Assembly: GCF_937875145.1 (NCBI RefSeq)
Contig: NZ_CALNCS010000228.1
Location: 1 to 7,676 of the forward strand
Length of the DNA stretch: 7,676 nt
Origin: Alkalibaculum bacchi
GTDB taxonomy: Bacteria > Bacillota > Clostridia > Eubacteriales > Alkalibacteraceae
Direction of reading: 5' to 3'
Shown: piece by piece, positions 1 through 6,127 of the stretch
How positions within the stretch are numbered: the first letter of the stretch is position 1
Layout: every line of letters starts with the position of its first letter
Made by a program: the position numbers and the translations under genes
The notes under the pieces: model-generated
What the model saw: the letters and a program-made list of their open reading frames with translations, nothing else
Databases searched by the model: none
Told to the model about the DNA's origin: nothing

Positions 1-4
1 AAAA

Positions 5-20
5 CGCCGCTATCGCGGCT
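5..20 (-). terminator. possible intrinsic terminator at window edge
   Basis: GCCGC (6-10) and GCGGC (15-19) form a five-base-pair GC stem with a TATC loop. Read on the minus strand the hairpin is followed by GTTTT, after which the window ends. It lies about 150 bases beyond the stop codon of the minus-strand integrase remnant, so it could have ended that transcript. The stem is short and the T-run is cut by the window edge, so the call is weak. Confidence 0.35.
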
Positions 21-170
21 TAAAGCCTGTCAACGAAAATGGGGTAATTTCACTGCAGTAAACATTTTATTTTTTATCGACATCAGTCCTGTTTCGATGT
101 CTAAGAGTAGTTTTTCGCGCGTATGTTTGACTGTGTAGGAGTAATTGAGGAATGCAAAGGTGTAAGTAGT

Positions 171-955
171 TTATGAAAGAATTGCATCCATCTCATCCAT
201 AGCGGCTCTCTTGCTCTCCTCCAGCGCTATGGCATAAACATTGAGCGTAGTGCTCACGTCTTTGTGTCCCATGAGGTCTGCCACGGTCATTACGTCTACA
301 TGGTTGGCTATTGCAAGTGTGGCAAAGGTATGCCTGAGGTCGTGAAAGTGGACAATATCGCCCTGGGTTCCCCTCCAGTTTTCCGCACGGGCAAGCATTG
401 CCCACTCTCGCCCCAGAACCTGAGGGTTGAAAAAAGCCCCAGTCACGGGATCTCCGACGACGAAGAGTGACTCATCCCAGTCGGCGAGCTTCCCGTGCTC
501 CTCACGCATGGCATCCTTGCGCTCGGCGAGGATCTTCGCAAGCCTGGGGCCGAAGCTGATGGTGCGTCTTGCCCCCCGTTTCCCCTCCCAATTCTCAATA
601 AACCTTGGGGGTATCCATTACAAAGCCCTTGGCCTTAGAAAGGGCGTGTACCACGTGGATCTGTCGTTTGCTAAGGTTGACATCCTGCCAGCGTAGAGCG
701 CATATTTCACCTCGCCGCATGCCGGTCATGAGGGCAAGGCGGGCGGCGATGGCAAGTGGGGTAGGGCCCATGTTATTAAGCTTGGTGCTTACCTCTGCCA
801 CCTTATCTGGAGTAAGTGAGTTTACAGGCTTGGGGCGTCGCTTGGGCGCACGCATGCCCCCGAGCGGGTTGCGCAGTACATCCCCTACCGCTACGGCGTG
901 CTTTAGCACCTGCGCTATGAAGGCGTGGTAGTGAGCAAGAGTTGTACCTACCAAC
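171..955 (-). pseudogene. tyrosine recombinase (phage/ICE integrase), truncated and frameshifted
   Basis: This is the remnant of a site-specific tyrosine recombinase, the enzyme that integrates and excises prophages and conjugative elements. One minus-strand frame (about 955 down to 612) encodes the end of the core-binding domain and the first half of the catalytic domain, with the first catalytic Arg in a TGMRRGE motif near 715-720. The other frame (about 612 down to 171) carries the second half: HDLRH with the His and Arg of the HxxR box, LMGHKD with the third-position His, and the nucleophilic Tyr in TLNVYA. The two frames join if one G is removed from the G5 run at 607-611, which gives a continuous reading DTPRFIENWEG...RRTISFGP. 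Upstream of about 955 the translation turns into a Phe/Leu-rich stretch with no resemblance to integrases, so the N-terminal DNA-binding part is gone. All catalytic residues can be found but are split between frames, so the gene is almost certainly inactive. It is GC-richer than the sugar operon. Confidence 0.85.
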
Positions 956-973
956 GAGAAAATAATAAGGAAA

Positions 974-1000
974 AAGCATAAAAACTGGAAACTCTTCCAG
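974..1000 (-). terminator. hairpin plus T-run, minus strand, at the integrase breakpoint
   Basis: CTGGAA (985-990) and TTCCAG (995-1000) form a perfect six-base-pair stem with a four-base loop. On the minus strand the stem is followed directly by TTTTTATGCTTTTT, the form of an intrinsic terminator. It lies just upstream of the point where integrase homology starts, inside the apparent 5' end of the broken reading frame. This supports the view that the first roughly 25 codons of that frame are not coding. The stem has only moderate GC content. Confidence 0.35.
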
Positions 1001-1257
1001 CATATACTCACCCTTGGTTTTGTGAGCATATGGGCAATCTGTTAGCGCTATGGGTAGAATGTGTGCGGTAAATAGAGTACTTTTGTCTGTATCCTGTGGC
1101 ACTCATCGGTTTTATAGCGGATCCTATGTCAAGACTTAAGACAAATTTTTGATCATGAAATTCGTTACAAGTAGCCTATGGGCATATTTGTGTGAGGCAT
1201 CTGTGAGCTTCCATGTGAGTTTTCCCATACTTAGGTCAGATTTTAAATGGATATTTC

Positions 1258-1283
1258 CTTCTTCTTCTTCTTCTTCTTCTTCT
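1258..1283. repeat. (CTT)8 trinucleotide microsatellite
   Basis: Eight perfect CTT units plus CT run from 1258 to 1283; on the other strand this is a GAA tract. In the plus-strand frame starting with ATG at 1155 the tract codes for eight Ser after a Pro and is followed by GASV and a stop at 1298. On the minus strand it codes for eight Glu, followed by readable sequence (GNIHLKSDLSMGKLTWK) to a stop at 1136, but with no start codon before the Glu tract. Neither frame has a convincing ribosome binding site. Trinucleotide tracts can change length by slippage; whether that matters here is not visible. Confidence 0.9.
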
Positions 1284-1323
1284 GGTGCTTCTGTTTAACC
1301 CTGGGAAATGCATTATAGGAAGC

Positions 1324-1377
1324 TGTTCTTAACGCCACTATGTTTAATTTTTTTCACCACATAGTATCTTAAGAACA
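1324..1377. repeat. imperfect inverted repeat, 54 bases
   Basis: Left arm TGTTCTTAA (1324-1332) plus ACTATGT (1337-1343); right arm ACATAGT (1359-1365) plus TTAAGAACA (1369-1377). The arms are perfectly complementary (16 pairs) except for an internal loop, CGCC opposite ATC. The apical loop is 15 bases and T-rich. It lies 260 bases upstream of the regulator gene with no T-run next to either arm, so it is not a clear terminator. It could be a protein-binding site, an RNA structure or the remains of a small mobile element. Confidence 0.6.
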
Positions 1378-1562
1378 ATTTCCACCATAAATCTTTCTTT
1401 GTCTTTAGCGATTAAACTTTATTTTCCATGTTAGATGGATTAAAAGTTGTGCTTGGAAATTGGCAATCATTTCGGAGAGATTGGTATAACAAAAAAATAT
1501 TTTTTGATTTTGGGTAGCTCATCTTTGCGAGTAAAGGTCAAATAATTTCTAAGGATTCTAAG

Positions 1563-1568
1563 TATAAT
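1563..1568 (+). promoter_or_regulatory. -10 box for the regulator gene
   Basis: A perfect TATAAT lies 67 bases before the regulator start codon. No good -35 box is found at the ideal distance (AAATAA at 17 bases), so the promoter may be weak or activator-dependent. The candidate operator at 1575-1591 would overlap the expected transcription start. Confidence 0.45.
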
Positions 1569-1574
1569 AGATAT

Positions 1575-1591
1575 TTGTAACACTGTTTCAA
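1575..1591. promoter_or_regulatory. candidate operator, copy 1
   Basis: TTGTAAC-ACT-GTTTCAA is a 17-base dyad with seven-base arms and one mismatched pair. It starts six bases after the -10 box of the regulator gene, over the expected start of transcription, a typical repressor position. A related dyad, TGAAAC-ATG-TTTTCA, occurs at 2664-2678 before the PTS operon (11 of 15 positions identical). The likely binder is the RpiR protein itself, acting as autoregulator. A catabolite-control protein of the LacI family is an alternative, since the pattern also resembles cre-type sites. Confidence 0.4.
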
Positions 1592-1635
1592 CAACAAAGA
1601 TATTTTAAAAATAGCTTGCTTAGATTGAGGCTCTT

Positions 1636-2508
1636 ATGAATTCACATCCCAGTACTATTGATGTGATTTGCACATCATACGACAGTCTTTCTGATACAGA
1701 GAAAAAAGTAGCTGACTTTATTATTCATAATTTAGATGATGTAGCAATTATGTCTGTCCGAGATATAGCGATTCAAAGTGGTACATCTAGCGCTACAGTG
1801 TCCCGCTTTGTTCGTCGTGTTGGGTATGAAAGATTTTCTGATCTTCGGCTTGCGATTGCGTCAGATCAAGCAGGAGTAGTACAAGAAGAAGTACCGGCAG
1901 TAAATGAGATCTCACTTGATAATATTGATGCATCGATTAATTATATTTTAGGCAATAAGATTCAAGAGCTTACTGGTACGGCTTCTCAATTAGATAAAGC
2001 AAGTATTAATAAAGCGGTCAATTTAATAATGGATTCGGATACTATTCTTTTTGCAGCTGTTGGAAATTCAATACCGGTCTGTTCGAACTTTGCATTTAGG
2101 CTTAACCAAATTGGTATGAGAACAAATTGTCCAGCTAACACCGAACTTATGATTCTTGCGTCGCTCTCGCTGCATAGCAACGATCTAGTAATTATTGTCT
2201 CATCGTCAGGTTATTCGCATCGTCTTGAGACTATTTTTGACAACGCAGAGGATGGCGATACACCTATATTGTTTATTACCTCAAACTCAGCGTCAATATT
2301 AGCAAAAAGAGCTGATGTTGTATTAATTGCCGTCTCAAGAGACAAGTTATTAACAGGACATCAATTTGCTACTCATGTGCCTGAAGATTTTATTGTCGAA
2401 ACACTTTTTATGTTTCTTCTTGCTCATGGGAAAAATGTTTCTGAATATGTTCGTATGGAAAAGAAGAGCCTCGGGAAAGATAAAGAAAATCTTCCGACTT
2501 TTAACTAA
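1636..2508 (+). CDS. RpiR-family transcriptional regulator (HTH plus SIS domain)
   Basis: The 290-residue product has the two-domain plan and usual length of the RpiR/MurR family. The N-terminal helix-turn-helix domain spans roughly residues 1-77 (SLSDTEKKVADFI, then VRDIAIQSGTSSATVSRFVRR with GYERFSDLR). A linker follows, then a SIS phosphosugar-binding domain at about 105-262. In the SIS domain, ILFAAVGNS (137-145) and the Ser-rich loop VIIVSSSGYSH (185-195) match the sugar-phosphate pocket. The start is supported by GAGG at 1627-1630, five bases before the ATG. The gene sits upstream of and in the same direction as a PTS/aldolase operon, separated by 241 bases with their own promoter. It is therefore probably the local regulator, responding to a ketose phosphate made by the operon. 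Whether it represses or activates cannot be read from the sequence; family members do both. Family assignment is firm, effector unknown. Confidence 0.93.
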   Translation: MNSHPSTIDVICTSYDSLSDTEKKVADFIIHNLDDVAIMSVRDIAIQSGTSSATVSRFVRRVGYERFSDLRLAIASDQAGVVQEEVPAVNEISLDNIDASINYILGNKIQELTGTASQLDKASINKAVNLIMDSDTILFAAVGNSIPVCSNFAFRLNQIGMRTNCPANTELMILASLSLHSNDLVIIVSSSGYSHRLETIFDNAEDGDTPILFITSNSASILAKRADVVLIAVSRDKLLTGHQFATHVPEDFIVETLFMFLLAHGKNVSEYVRMEKKSLGKDKENLPTFN

Positions 2509-2540
2509 AATTCATACATTATTTTTACCTAGCTAGCTTG

Positions 2541-2569
2541 TTAAATACATAAATAATTGAATTTATAAT
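2541..2569 (+). promoter_or_regulatory. promoter of the PTS/aldolase operon
   Basis: TATAAT (2564-2569) is preceded by TTAAAT (2541-2546) at 17 bases; TTGTTA (2538-2543) is an alternative -35 box at 20 bases. The expected start of transcription is near 2576, which leaves a leader of about 170 bases before the EIIB gene. A second AT-rich -10-like site, TATTAT (2656-2661), lies immediately before the candidate operator copy 2 and could be another promoter. Confidence 0.45.
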
Positions 2570-2579
2570 ACTCCCATAG

Positions 2580-2628
2580 AACTGAACCCGCTTAACCGGA
2601 CAAAGCTACCGTTCGTGAAAATTCAGTT
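2580..2628 (+). promoter_or_regulatory. leader inverted repeat (operator or RNA structure)
   Basis: AACTGAA (2580-2586) and TTCAGTT (2622-2628) are exact inverted copies. Nested inside, AACCGG (near 2594) and CCGTT (near 2608) can pair with one bulge. If transcription starts near 2576, this would be the first structure in the mRNA leader. No known riboswitch class is recognised in it. Confidence 0.35.
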
Positions 2629-2663
2629 TACTAAGAAATATCATCTCAAAAAATATATTATCA

Positions 2664-2678
2664 TGAAACATGTTTTCA
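2664..2678. promoter_or_regulatory. candidate operator, copy 2
   Basis: TGAAAC-ATG-TTTTCA is a 15-base near-perfect dyad with AAACATGTTT as its exact palindromic core. It shares 11 of 15 positions with the dyad over the regulator's promoter (1576-1590). It lies 72 bases before the EIIB start codon and directly after TATTAT at 2656-2661. The likely binder is the RpiR protein or a global sugar regulator. Confidence 0.4.
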
Positions 2679-2679
2679 G

Positions 2680-2689
2680 ACGCCGGCGT
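2680..2689. promoter_or_regulatory. GC-rich palindrome ACGCCGGCGT
   Basis: A perfect ten-base palindrome stands out in an otherwise AT-rich leader, one base after candidate operator copy 2. Its role is unknown; it could be part of a composite operator or a short RNA hairpin. Confidence 0.25.
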
Positions 2690-2749
2690 TAGTAGAAAAA
2701 GCTGCTGTTATCGATAGGAAAACTGGGGGGATATTTTAGAGGGGGAAAA

Positions 2750-3067
2750 ATGAAAATAGTTGGTGTGTGCGCTTGTTGTAGCGGCATTGCCCACACATAT
2801 ATGGCAAAAAAAGCCATTGTGAATGCCGCTGAAGCTATGGGCGATGAGATTCACATGGAAACTCAGGGGACCATTGGAGCAGAAGATGAACTTACCGCTA
2901 ATCAAATTAAGGAAGCGGATTGCGTTCTTTTATGTATTGATGTGCATATAGAAGGTATGGACCGATTTAAAAATAAAAAAGTTATGAAAATTTCTACCGA
3001 TCTTGCGATTAAAGCTCCAAAACAGATTATTGCAAAAATTCATAGAGAATTAGAAAAAGCTATATAA
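2750..3067 (+). CDS. PTS fructose-type EIIB component
   Basis: The 105-residue protein is a free-standing EIIB domain of the fructose PTS family; it receives phosphate from EIIA on a cysteine and passes it to the sugar bound by EIIC at the membrane. The family N-terminus is clear: KIVGVCACCSGIAHTYMAKK, in which Cys9 aligns with the active Cys of the usual CPTGIAHT loop. Here the loop reads CCSGIAHT, so the normal Pro is Cys10, and Cys7 is also close by. The rest of the fold is present (GDEIHMETQGTIGAEDELTANQI at 31-53; ADCVLLCIDVHIEGMDRF at 56-73). Length is normal for a single-domain EIIB. A very strong Shine-Dalgarno, AGAGGGGG (2738-2745), precedes the ATG. It is the first gene of the operon, 37 bases before EIIC. 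The sugar cannot be read from the sequence. Confidence 0.92.
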   Translation: MKIVGVCACCSGIAHTYMAKKAIVNAAEAMGDEIHMETQGTIGAEDELTANQIKEADCVLLCIDVHIEGMDRFKNKKVMKISTDLAIKAPKQIIAKIHRELEKAI

Positions 3068-3104
3068 ATATTTAATTTAATTTTATAAAGGAAAGTGTGA
3101 TAAG

Positions 3105-4193
3105 ATGCCAAAAATGAAGAAGGTAGGCATAAAAGCGCCAGTTCTTACTGCTATTGGGTATCTTCTTCCATTAGTTGTTGCCTCGGGTCTTTTGATTGCT
3201 ATTGGCAACCTTACTGGTGGAGAAGATGTAACTAGTTTAGATGGGATTACTGTACCAGACGCACTTACTACAATTGGTGTTTTTGGTATGGGCCTATTAC
3301 CTTCATTTATTGCTGGTTATATTGCATATGCAATAGCAGATAGGCCTGGACTTGCTCCGGGGTTTCTTATGGGACAAGTAGCCTCGTTTCTTGGTGCTGG
3401 GTTTTTGGGCGGTTTAATTGGCGGCATTATTGGTGGTTATATCGCACTTTTTTTCGAGACATATTTAAAAGTGCCTAAGTGGGCTCAAGCGTTAATGCCA
3501 ATGATGATTATTCCAACATTAACTGCAATTATTGCAGGCCTTATTATGGTATTTGTTCTTGGAGGGCCTATTGCAGCTTTAACTGCTGGTTTAACTGCTT
3601 TTATTAAAGGGCTTGATCAGAGTCAAAAATTTGCATATGGATTTATTCTTGGCTTCATTCAACATCTTGATTATGGCGGTGCAATCTCAAAAGTTCCTAA
3701 TTTAATTTGTGATGGAATGATGGCTGATGGCATTTATGGGCCCGAGGCTGTAAAAGTGCTTGGATCTATGGTACCGCCATTTGGCGTAACACTTGCACTT
3801 CTTCTTTCCAAAGCGATTCATAAGCCAATTTTTTATAAGGAAGAGATTGAAAATATTAAAGTAGCCTTCCCAATGGGCATTTGCATGATTACAGAAGGTG
3901 TTATTCCTATTGCAATGAACGATTTAGTTCGTACCATTATATCTACTGCTCTTGGTGATGCTGTTTGTGGTGCAATAGCATTCTCTATGGGTGTTGAGTC
4001 TATGGTCCCTTCTGGGGGTATGTTTGTTGTCCCTGCAATGAAAAATCCAGGGTGGGCTCTTGTTGCTCTTGCAGCTGGATCATGCGTAACTGCCATTATG
4101 CTTGTTCTACTTAAAAAGAAAATTGACCCAGCCATGGAGAAAAAAGTTGAGAAGGAAGAAGAGGTTGATCTTTCTGGGCTCAGCTTTAGTTAA
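3105..4193 (+). CDS. PTS fructose-type EIIC permease
   Basis: The 362-residue hydrophobic protein is a separate EIIC domain of the fructose PTS family, the membrane channel that binds and translocates the sugar. Family motifs are present: ADRPGLAPGF (79-87), the Gly-rich GAGFLGGLIGGIIGGY (97-112), KVPKW (122-126), MPMMIIPT (131-138), HLDYGGAISKV (187-197, where DMGGPVNK is common) and MITEGVIPIA (261-270). About eight to ten membrane segments can be drawn. The Lys/Glu-rich tail after residue 336 should be cytoplasmic. Length is normal for an EIIC-only protein, and EIIB and EIIA are separate genes rather than fused as in FruA. The first Met is used, with AAAGGAAAG (3087-3095) ten bases upstream; Met4 (3114) is a possible alternative. 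The gene is followed by a long hairpin at 4202-4240. Confidence 0.93.
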   Translation: MPKMKKVGIKAPVLTAIGYLLPLVVASGLLIAIGNLTGGEDVTSLDGITVPDALTTIGVFGMGLLPSFIAGYIAYAIADRPGLAPGFLMGQVASFLGAGFLGGLIGGIIGGYIALFFETYLKVPKWAQALMPMMIIPTLTAIIAGLIMVFVLGGPIAALTAGLTAFIKGLDQSQKFAYGFILGFIQHLDYGGAISKVPNLICDGMMADGIYGPEAVKVLGSMVPPFGVTLALLLSKAIHKPIFYKEEIENIKVAFPMGICMITEGVIPIAMNDLVRTIISTALGDAVCGAIAFSMGVESMVPSGGMFVVPAMKNPGWALVALAAGSCVTAIMLVLLKKKIDPAMEKKVEKEEEVDLSGLSFS

Positions 4194-4201
4194 GCCTTTA
4201 T

Positions 4202-4240
4202 AAGTAGGTGTGAGGTTTAGCGAGGGCCTCACACCTACTT
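4202..4240 (+). other. strong intercistronic hairpin without T-run
   Basis: AAGTAGGTGTGAGG (4202-4215) and CCTCACACCTACTT (4227-4240) form a perfect 14-base-pair stem with an 11-base loop, starting eight bases after the EIIC stop codon. The sequence after it is GATAAGAAGTAAAA, with no T-run, and the minus strand has none either. It is therefore not a canonical intrinsic terminator. An mRNA 3'-end stabiliser or processing hairpin within the operon, or a leaky terminator, fits better. Confidence 0.85.
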
Positions 4241-4287
4241 GATAAGAAGTAAAATATAAAAATTTAATTATTTATATAGTGACGAAT

Positions 4288-4294
4288 GAGAGGT
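4288..4294 (+). promoter_or_regulatory. Shine-Dalgarno that decides the aldolase 1 start
   Basis: GAGAGGT at 4288-4294 is ten bases before ATG 4304. An in-frame ATG at 4286 overlaps this site and has no ribosome binding site of its own, so 4304 is the better start. The protein then begins MYVSMREML, as is usual for the family. Confidence 0.75.
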
Positions 4295-4303
4295 AACAAA
4301 CGA

Positions 4304-5161
4304 ATGTATGTTTCTATGCGTGAAATGCTACGAAAAGCTAATGCAGAAGGCTATGCCGTCATGGCCATCAATGCTTTTAACCTTGAATCTGCATCAGGTG
4401 TAATTCATGCAGCATCTAAAATGCATTCACCTATCATTATAGATCTTCTACAAGAGCATGTAAAAAAGTACTTTGATTGCGATGTTATTGTTAAACCAAT
4501 TATTAAAATGGCTCAGCAAGTGTCAGTGCCCGTTGCAATTAACCTTGATCATGGAAGTGATGTTGCGCATCTTAAGCGCTGTCTACATGAAGGTTTTTCT
4601 AGTGTGATGATTGACGCTTCCTCATATCGATTTGAAGAGAATGTTGCCATTACTAAGTCTATTGTTGAATTTGCGCAAGAGTTTAATGCAAGTGTAGAGG
4701 CAGAAGTTGGCAACATGGGTCTTGTTGGAGCCGGTGCCGGTTTCACTGAGACAAAAATGTACACTGATCCAGATGTTGCTATTAAATTTATCCAGAAGAC
4801 TGGCATAGATGCACTTGCTGTGTCATATGGATCCACACATGGTGATTATCCGGAAGGATATACTCCAACATTTCACTTTGAAATTGTTGATAAAATAAAA
4901 AAGGAAACAGGAATTCCTTTAGTTCTTCATGGGGGTTCGGGATCTGGCGCAGATAATATTAGAAAATCCGTTAAATATGGTATTAATAAAATAAATGTTG
5001 GAACTGATTACATGATTGCACAAAGAAATTTTCTAATAAAAGCTCTAAGGGATAACCCTAATTACGATTATCCTGAACTTTTGCATCAATCGTATCTTGA
5101 AGCCTCAAAAGTAATTGAAAATTATATTAATCTAGCCGGTTCGAAGAATAAAGCACTTTAG
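4304..5161 (+). CDS. class II ketose-bisphosphate aldolase (paralogue 1)
   Basis: The 285-residue protein belongs to the zinc-dependent class II aldolases (fructose- and tagatose-bisphosphate aldolase, KbaY/GatY-like), which split a ketose (bis)phosphate into DHAP and an aldehyde. Landmarks: NAFNLE (23-28), NLDHGS with Asp82 and the metal ligand His83, MIDASS with Asp104, VEAEVG with Glu134, YGSTHGDYP with metal ligand His179, LVLHGGSGS with metal ligand His209, and INVGTD (230-235) of the phosphate site. The class II residues are thus all present. YGSTHG departs from the common IGTxHG, and INVGTD from INVNTD/INVATE, so the substrate may be unusual. The start at 4304 is preferred over 4286. 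Paralogue 2 follows 51 bases downstream and is clearly different in sequence, so this is not a fresh duplication. Class assignment is firm; fructose versus tagatose or another ketose is open. Confidence 0.9.
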   Translation: MYVSMREMLRKANAEGYAVMAINAFNLESASGVIHAASKMHSPIIIDLLQEHVKKYFDCDVIVKPIIKMAQQVSVPVAINLDHGSDVAHLKRCLHEGFSSVMIDASSYRFEENVAITKSIVEFAQEFNASVEAEVGNMGLVGAGAGFTETKMYTDPDVAIKFIQKTGIDALAVSYGSTHGDYPEGYTPTFHFEIVDKIKKETGIPLVLHGGSGSGADNIRKSVKYGINKINVGTDYMIAQRNFLIKALRDNPNYDYPELLHQSYLEASKVIENYINLAGSKNKAL

Positions 5162-5212
5162 TCTGATTTTAAGAAATTTTTTATTTAATTTTTTTGAAAA
5201 GAGAAAACTAAT

Positions 5213-6115
5213 ATGTTATTAAACATGAATCAAATGCTTGGGGTTGCCAAAGAGAATCATTTTGCGGTGGGAGCCTATAACGTATCAGACTCTAATCTTT
5301 TCCGTACGGTTGTTGAAGCTGCTGAGGAGAATGACTCGCCTGCAATCATTGCTGTTCATCCAACGGAGCTTGCTTATTGCAAAGATGATTTTGTTAAATA
5401 TATGATTGCTCGTATTAGTAATAGCCCAGTGCCTTTTGTTTTACATATGGATCACGGCGATTCAATTCAATCTATTATGCGTGCTGTACACGATGGCTTT
5501 AGCTCGGTTATGCTTGACGGATCGCTTCTTCCTTTCGAAGAGAATATTGCGAAGACCGCTGAGGTAGTTCGTTATTGTCATATGGTTAATGTTTCTGTTG
5601 AAGGTGAACTTGGAACTATTGGTCAAACAGGTGAAACCGTTAAAGGTGGTATGACTGAAGTAAAATATACGAATCCTGAAGACGCAAAGACTTTTGTCAA
5701 TAAGACAGGAGTTGATACACTTGCGGTTGCAATAGGCACTTGTCATGGGCTTTATCCAAAGGGAGTTACTCCAAAACTTCGTATGGATGTCTTAAAAAGT
5801 ATAAAGGAAGTTGTTGATATTCCGCTCGTTCTCCATGGAGGTTCTGGTAATCCTGATTCTGAAGTAGCAGAAGCTGTGAGAATTGGAATACAGAAAGTTA
5901 ACATTTCGTCTGACTATAAGAGCGCTTTCTTTACAAAAGCTCGCGAGGTCCTTGCTAGACCTAACTCGGGATGGGATCCTAATAATCTATTTCCTGAATG
6001 TATTGAATCAGGTAAGAAAGTTATTTTCCATAAAATGAATCTCTTTAATAGCACTGGTAAAGCTGCACTTTATCGCCAAGCACAAATTAAACAATGGAGA
6101 AACGAATTAGTATAA
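5213..6115 (+). CDS. class II ketose-bisphosphate aldolase (paralogue 2)
   Basis: The 300-residue protein is a second zinc-dependent class II aldolase. Landmarks: GAYNVSDSN (20-28), HMDHGDS with Asp80 and metal ligand His81, MLDGSL with Asp102, VEGELG with Glu132, IGTCHGLYP with metal ligand His178, LVLHGGSGN with metal ligand His208, and VNISSD (229-234) at the phosphate site, where family members usually have INV(N/A)T(D/E). It also carries an extra C-terminal stretch (about 251-300, DPNNLFPECIESGKKV onwards). Compared with paralogue 1 the metal site is the same, but the residues around the substrate differ (GAYNVSD versus AINAFNLE, DGS versus DAS, TCHGLY versus STHGDY). A different substrate or stereochemical preference is therefore plausible, as is a heteromeric enzyme. 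The ribosome binding site is weak (GAAAAGAGAA before ATG 5213). The gene is followed by a 16-base-pair hairpin. Confidence 0.9.
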   Translation: MLLNMNQMLGVAKENHFAVGAYNVSDSNLFRTVVEAAEENDSPAIIAVHPTELAYCKDDFVKYMIARISNSPVPFVLHMDHGDSIQSIMRAVHDGFSSVMLDGSLLPFEENIAKTAEVVRYCHMVNVSVEGELGTIGQTGETVKGGMTEVKYTNPEDAKTFVNKTGVDTLAVAIGTCHGLYPKGVTPKLRMDVLKSIKEVVDIPLVLHGGSGNPDSEVAEAVRIGIQKVNISSDYKSAFFTKAREVLARPNSGWDPNNLFPECIESGKKVIFHKMNLFNSTGKAALYRQAQIKQWRNELV

Positions 6116-6127
6116 ATTTTTTTGAAT

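Larger units (their letters stand above)
956..1635. other. 680-base gap without a convincing gene
   Basis: No long reading frame with recognisable protein content occurs on either strand between the integrase breakpoint and the regulator gene. The part up to about 1320 is probably decayed element or junction DNA. It contains a (CTT)8 tract inside a small plus-strand frame (1155-1298, 47 codons, no Shine-Dalgarno). The same stretch is also open on the minus strand from 1294 to 1136. The part from 1320 to 1635 is AT-rich and contains an inverted repeat, a perfect A/T palindrome (AAAAAATATTTTTT, 1492-1505) and the promoter region of the regulator gene. Confidence 0.6.

Noticed and set aside
1..170. 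tRNA gene or attachment site beside the integrase
   Set aside because: No cloverleaf or tRNA 3' end could be made out, and no direct repeat matching another part of the window was seen. The short dyad GACATC/GATGTC (79-101) is too weak to call.
803..1102. Minus-strand 99-codon frame beginning MPQDTDKSTLF
   Set aside because: It overlaps the integrase remnant out of frame, ends in Arg/Ala-rich shadow sequence and runs through the hairpin plus T-run at 974-1000.
3833..4836. Antisense frames over the EIIC and aldolase 1 genes (3833-4135 and 4549-4836)
   Set aside because: They are mirror frames of well-supported genes, with no family motifs or ribosome binding sites.
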